Source: Verrucomicrobiales bacterium (lineage in GTDB: Bacteria > Verrucomicrobiota > Verrucomicrobiia > Verrucomicrobiales > SKLO01). From it: a stretch of DNA of 10,585 nucleotides. The notes below the pieces were generated by a model. It ran no database searches and was not told where the DNA came from. It saw only the letters and a list, made by a program, of their open reading frames with translations. The position numbers were made by a program, and so were the translations under genes. Each line of letters begins with the position of its first letter. Positions within the stretch are counted from its first letter, which is position 1. Positions 7,637 through 10,585 of the stretch are shown piece after piece. The stretch covers positions 1-10,585 of the forward strand of contig SKLO01000384.1 of assembly GCA_007123195.1 (NCBI GenBank), given 5' to 3'.

Positions 7637-7770
7637 CGTTTTCGTGTGCTCCGGCCGGGCAGCCATGCCGCATCCACCAACAACCACCATGACGGCCGCC
7701 TGCACCCGGTCATTGCGCGACCGCGCCCGCGGCAATCTCCGTTTGCACCAGCCCTTATCCCCCTTAACCT

Positions 7771-7774
7771 GAGG
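7771..7774 (+). promoter_or_regulatory. Ribosome binding site GAGG
   Basis: GAGG sits five bases before the ATG at 7780 and fixes that start. It is the only clear Shine-Dalgarno site among the starts seen here; the others have little or none. Upstream, 7675-7770 lies between divergent genes and presumably holds the promoter for this gene and pilB, but I could not choose a convincing one. Confidence 0.6.
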
Positions 7775-7779
7775 TTCAA

Positions 7780-8556
7780 ATGAACTCTCGCCCAAGCCAT
7801 CGCCCCGGCACCGATCCCGCTTGGATCCGACACTCCGGCCCGTCAGCACGCGCCGGCTGCCGTCTCGCCTCCATCGTCACCGCGCTGCTGGGGCTGATCG
7901 CACTGGCGCTGGCCACGCCCACGCCCGAGGCGAACGCTCAAGCGCTGGTCTACGATCTCGAAATCGAACCCGAAGACGGCGGGGTCAACTTCGAGTTCTT
8001 CGACCGTGGGTTCCTCGTGGTGCCCGGCCAGGGTGGCAACGCCTCACTGATCTTCTACAGTGAACGCGACGGCCTGCGGCTCTACGCCCGCGCCGACCAA
8101 GGCGGCCGTTACTTCCTCGCCATCCGTTCCAACGGACAGCAACGCGCCGTGTTCTCGGCCCTGGTGGCTTTCGGCGGCGTCGAGGTCGCCTACCTGGTCC
8201 ACGGTCAGGCCCGTGAAACCATGCGGCTCAACGTCAATCGCTTCGACGTAAGGGTGCCGGTCGCCCCGACCCTCCGCGGCCACTTGCTCGCGTCCGACGA
8301 CGAGGCCGACGTGATCGAACCCGCTCTCGACGGCAGCGTCGGCGTCGCCGGCTCGGCCGCCATCACCGCCCGCCTGAACCAGACCCGCACCAAGCGCGCC
8401 TCCGACCTCAACGAAGACATCGCCGCCGTCATCGCCGGCCTGATCGAACAGCTCGAGGCCCGCGGCTTCACCCACGATGGCGTCGGCCCGGCCGACCCGT
8501 CCGATCCCGCGGAGCCCGATCCCGAGCCAACGCCCGATCCCGACCTGGAACCCTGA
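7780..8556 (+). CDS. Exported or membrane-anchored protein of unknown function in the pilus cluster
   Basis: A 258-residue protein I do not recognise. A basic N-terminus is followed by a hydrophobic stretch at 29-46 (L-A-S-I-V-T-A-L-L-G-L-I-A-L-A-L-A) and A-N-A-Q-A at 51-55, which fits a signal peptidase site. The start is long for a signal peptide, so an uncleaved anchor is also possible. Residues 56-165 alternate hydrophobic and polar residues as in a beta-rich domain, for example F-L-V-V-P-G-Q-G and S-L-I-F-Y-S. Residues 193-230 look helical. The tail, 237-258, is almost all Pro, Asp and Glu and is encoded in part by a repeated GCCCGATCCCGA (8514-8525 and 8532-8543). No pilin signature (G-F-x-x-x-E with a hydrophobic helix) is present. 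It is 19 bases before pilB and probably in its transcript, which makes an envelope part of the pilus machine a reasonable guess. Confidence 0.75.
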   Translation: MNSRPSHRPGTDPAWIRHSGPSARAGCRLASIVTALLGLIALALATPTPEANAQALVYDLEIEPEDGGVNFEFFDRGFLVVPGQGGNASLIFYSERDGLRLYARADQGGRYFLAIRSNGQQRAVFSALVAFGGVEVAYLVHGQARETMRLNVNRFDVRVPVAPTLRGHLLASDDEADVIEPALDGSVGVAGSAAITARLNQTRTKRASDLNEDIAAVIAGLIEQLEARGFTHDGVGPADPSDPAEPDPEPTPDPDLEP

Positions 8557-8575
8557 TCGTCCGCCCCGTCATGGC

Positions 8576-10330
8576 ATGACCCTGTCGCAGGCCAGTCCCC
8601 TTGCTCCCGGCCGCCTGACCGACCGGTTGTCCGCCGCTGCGACCGCGGCCGGGCTGGCACCCGAGCGCGCCGCCGAAGCCGTCGCCGGCGCCCGCATGGC
8701 CAACCGCTCGCCCGCCACCGCGCTGTGGGAGGCCGGGGTCATGGACGAACTGGCCTTCGCCCGCGCCCTGGCCGATCTCAGCGCGCTGCCATTCGTCGCC
8801 GATCCCCTGCCCGACGCCGACCAAGCCGTGCAATTGCGCACCCTCTGCCCCTCGTCCACCGCCACCCAACATCGGCTGGTGCCGCTTGAGAGTTGCGGCG
8901 ACACCGACCTCTGTCTGGCGCTGGCCGATCCCTTCGATCTGGCCACCCGCACCCGGGCCGCGGCCGAGATCCAGGCTACCGCCAGGTCGTCCGCGCGACC
9001 CGCGCCGGTGATCCGCTGGGTCACAGCCGCGCCCTCGCGCCTGCAAGCCGCCCTGCAGCGTCTCTACGGCGTCGGCGCCGCCACCTTCGACGCCATCGTC
9101 GCCAGCCGCAGCGACGACGAGGACGTGCTGCAGGATTTCGACAACGTGATCGATGCCGACGACGACGACGCCTCCGTCACCAAGCTGGTCAACCAGATCA
9201 TCAGCGAGGGGCTGCGGCGCCGCGCCACCGACATCCACATTGAACCCGAGCGCGACAGCCTGCGCATCCGCTACCGCATCGACGGCATGTTGCAGGCGGC
9301 ACCGGTGCCGGCCCGGATCAAGGCGTTGCAGGACTCGCTGCTGTCGCGTCTGAAGGTCATGGCCAAGCTGGACATCGCCGAGAAACGCCGCCCCCAGGAC
9401 GGGCGCATCAGCCTGTCCGTGCGCGGCCAACAGCTCGACATCCGGGTCGCCACCATCCCCTCCCACGACGGCGAGACCATTTCACTGCGGCTGCTCGGGC
9501 AGGAGCGCTTCGACCTCGCACGCCTCGATCTGCCACCCGAGTTGCTGGCGCAAATCGAAGAACTGCTGGCCCGCCCCGACGGCGTCATCCTGGTCACCGG
9601 CCCGACCGGCTGCGGCAAGTCGACCACGCTCTACACCTTCCTGTCGCGCCTCAACCTCGAGCAGCGCCGCATTGTCACCATCGAAGACCCGGTCGAAAAC
9701 CGCCTGCCCGGCGTGGTCCAGATCGCCGTGCGCCCCGAGGTCGACCTGACCTTTGCCAGCGGCCTGCGGTCGATTCTCCGCGGCGACCCCAACGTCATCA
9801 TGGTGGGTGAGATCCGCGATTTGGAAACCGCCGAAATCGCCGTGCGCGCCTCCCTCACCGGTCACCTGGTGTTCTCCACCCTGCACACCAACGACGCCAT
9901 CGGCGCCGTGCCGCGCCTCACCAACATGGGAGTCGAACCGTTCCTCATCGCCTCCGCCGTGCGCGCCCTGATGGCCCAGCGCCTGGTGCGCCGGCTTTGC
10001 CTGCAGTGCCGCCAGCCGGCCAGCCCCGATCCCGGCCTGCTCAACGCCCACCGCCTGCCTCCGCCCGATCCCGAGGACACCATCTACAGTGCCAACCCCG
10101 GCGGGTGCGAAACCTGCGACGGCACCGGCTTCCACGGTCGGCTGGCGATTTACGAACTGTGCGTCATCCACCCTGATTTGGAAGAACTCATCACCGCCTC
10201 GGCACCCGCCTCGCACCTGGCCGATGCCGCCCGCCGTCACGGCTTCCGACCGATGATCGAATACGGGTGGGACAAGGTCAGGTCGGGCGACACCACGCTC
10301 GAGGAGGTGCTGGCGGTGGCCAGGAACTGA
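8576..10330 (+). CDS. PilB/GspE-family pilus assembly ATPase
   Basis: A 584-residue extension motor of the GspE/PulE/PilB family, which powers polymerisation of pilin or pseudopilin subunits from the inner-membrane platform. An N-terminal MshEN/T2SSE-N type region (about 30-165, with H-R-L-V-P-L and A-L-A-D-P-F-D) leads through an Asp/Glu-rich linker (180-200) to the N2 domain with A-T-D-I-H-I-E-P. The ATPase core has Walker A G342-P-T-G-C-G-K348-S, the Asp box I-E-D-P, Walker B V-I-M-V-G-E412-I-R-D, and a G-H-L-V-F-S-T-L-H-T-N His box. Four zinc-type cysteines, C475/C478 and C511/C514, are present as in typical PilB/GspE. The frame is open back to 8477, overlapping the previous gene, but ATG 8576 is the likely start; an ATG at 8571 gives only M-A-stop. 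Two pilT-like neighbours favour PilB over GspE. Confidence 0.93.
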   Translation: MTLSQASPLAPGRLTDRLSAAATAAGLAPERAAEAVAGARMANRSPATALWEAGVMDELAFARALADLSALPFVADPLPDADQAVQLRTLCPSSTATQHRLVPLESCGDTDLCLALADPFDLATRTRAAAEIQATARSSARPAPVIRWVTAAPSRLQAALQRLYGVGAATFDAIVASRSDDEDVLQDFDNVIDADDDDASVTKLVNQIISEGLRRRATDIHIEPERDSLRIRYRIDGMLQAAPVPARIKALQDSLLSRLKVMAKLDIAEKRRPQDGRISLSVRGQQLDIRVATIPSHDGETISLRLLGQERFDLARLDLPPELLAQIEELLARPDGVILVTGPTGCGKSTTLYTFLSRLNLEQRRIVTIEDPVENRLPGVVQIAVRPEVDLTFASGLRSILRGDPNVIMVGEIRDLETAEIAVRASLTGHLVFSTLHTNDAIGAVPRLTNMGVEPFLIASAVRALMAQRLVRRLCLQCRQPASPDPGLLNAHRLPPPDPEDTIYSANPGGCETCDGTGFHGRLAIYELCVIHPDLEELITASAPASHLADAARRHGFRPMIEYGWDKVRSGDTTLEEVLAVARN

Positions 10331-10427
10331 TCACGAGCCGCGACCACGCTTCGCCCTTGCCTCCAACGGCCGATGGCGCCTTTTTGATTAGTCCGTTTTC
10401 CTTGCCCGCCCACCGCCTGTCGCCGCC

Positions 10428-10585
10428 ATGCAGTTCGAATACAGCGCCACCGACGCCACCGGCCACACCAGCGAGGGCCGGGTGGACGCTGACACCCGCG
10501 CGCTGGCGCTGGCGCAACTGGCGCGGCGAGGGCTGCAGGTCCGGCGCCTTGGACCACTGGCCGAGACCGCCAACCCCGGCGCCAA
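10428..10585 (+). CDS. PilC/GspF-family platform protein, N-terminal part only
   Basis: The first 52 codons of a gene running off the right edge. The start, M-Q-F-E-Y-S-A-T-D-A-T-G, followed by E-G-R-V-D-A-D-T and L-A-Q-L-A-R-R-G-L, matches the N-terminus of PilC/GspF proteins (F/Y-x-Y-x-A-x-D-x-x-G, then G-x-x-x-A and a helix ending R-x-x-G-L). These are polytopic inner-membrane proteins that form the platform on which PilB and PilT act. It follows pilB by 97 bases, the common order in type IV pilus and type II secretion clusters. That gap holds an imperfect GGCGCC-TTTTT segment near 10375-10385 and no gene. The membrane segments and the rest of the protein lie outside the window. Confidence 0.85.
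   Translation, partial: MQFEYSATDATGHTSEGRVDADTRALALAQLARRGLQVRRLGPLAETANPGA

Noticed and set aside
4743..7783. Long plus-strand frames (557 and 488 codons) opposite the two PilT-like genes.
   Set aside because: Codon-aligned shadows of unmistakable ATPase genes on the minus strand.
8468..10240. Minus-strand frames of 332 and 252 codons opposite pilB.
   Set aside because: Low-complexity Gly/Val/Gln/His-rich shadows of a gene with all GspE/PilB motifs.
10371..10386. GGCGCC followed by TTTTT between pilB and pilC as an intrinsic terminator.
   Set aside because: Only about three pairs form in the upstream stem, and the neighbouring pilC is expected to be transcribed with pilB.

Overview
This is GC-rich bacterial DNA (roughly two-thirds G+C, most third codon positions G or C) holding eight protein genes, one of them cut by the right edge. 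No RNA gene, insertion sequence or CRISPR array is visible. The host is uncertain. An exported PQQ-type propeller protein opening with a W-x-R-F-R-G-P-N-G motif, together with a gammaproteobacterial-style type IV pilus motor set and few clear Shine-Dalgarno sites, suggests the Planctomycetota/Verrucomicrobiota side of the bacteria. That is inference only, from family resemblance.

Left third (about 431-4427, plus strand): an exported PQQ-like beta-propeller protein, a serine hydrolase of the class C beta-lactamase/CubicO family, and a sulfotransferase-like protein with a charged, helical, Trp/Arg-rich C-terminus. They are spaced 45 and 58 bases apart and may be co-transcribed, but they do not obviously form one pathway. 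The first 430 bases hold no convincing gene.

Middle (4482-7528, minus strand): two adjacent PilT-family retraction-type ATPases followed by a small membrane-anchored protein of unknown function. The upstream ATPase (6470-7528) is the more divergent one. The downstream ATPase (5292-6401) keeps a near-canonical PilT C-terminal motif. A perfect 10-bp GC hairpin sits between the two. A plausible sigma70-type promoter for this set lies at about 7607-7636.

Right third (7780-10585, plus strand, divergent from the pilT pair): an exported or membrane-anchored protein of unknown function with a Pro/Asp/Glu tail, then a full-length PilB/GspE-family assembly ATPase, then the first 52 codons of a PilC/GspF-family platform protein. 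The 4482-10585 region therefore reads as the motor part of a type IV pilus (or closely related type II secretion-like) machine: one extension motor, two retraction-type motors, the start of the inner-membrane platform, and two unknown proteins placed as candidate accessory parts. No pilin, prepilin peptidase, PilMNOPQ or secretin gene is within view.

I found no clearly unprecedented system. The best leads are the two unknown proteins in the pilus cluster and the divergent second PilT-like ATPase.
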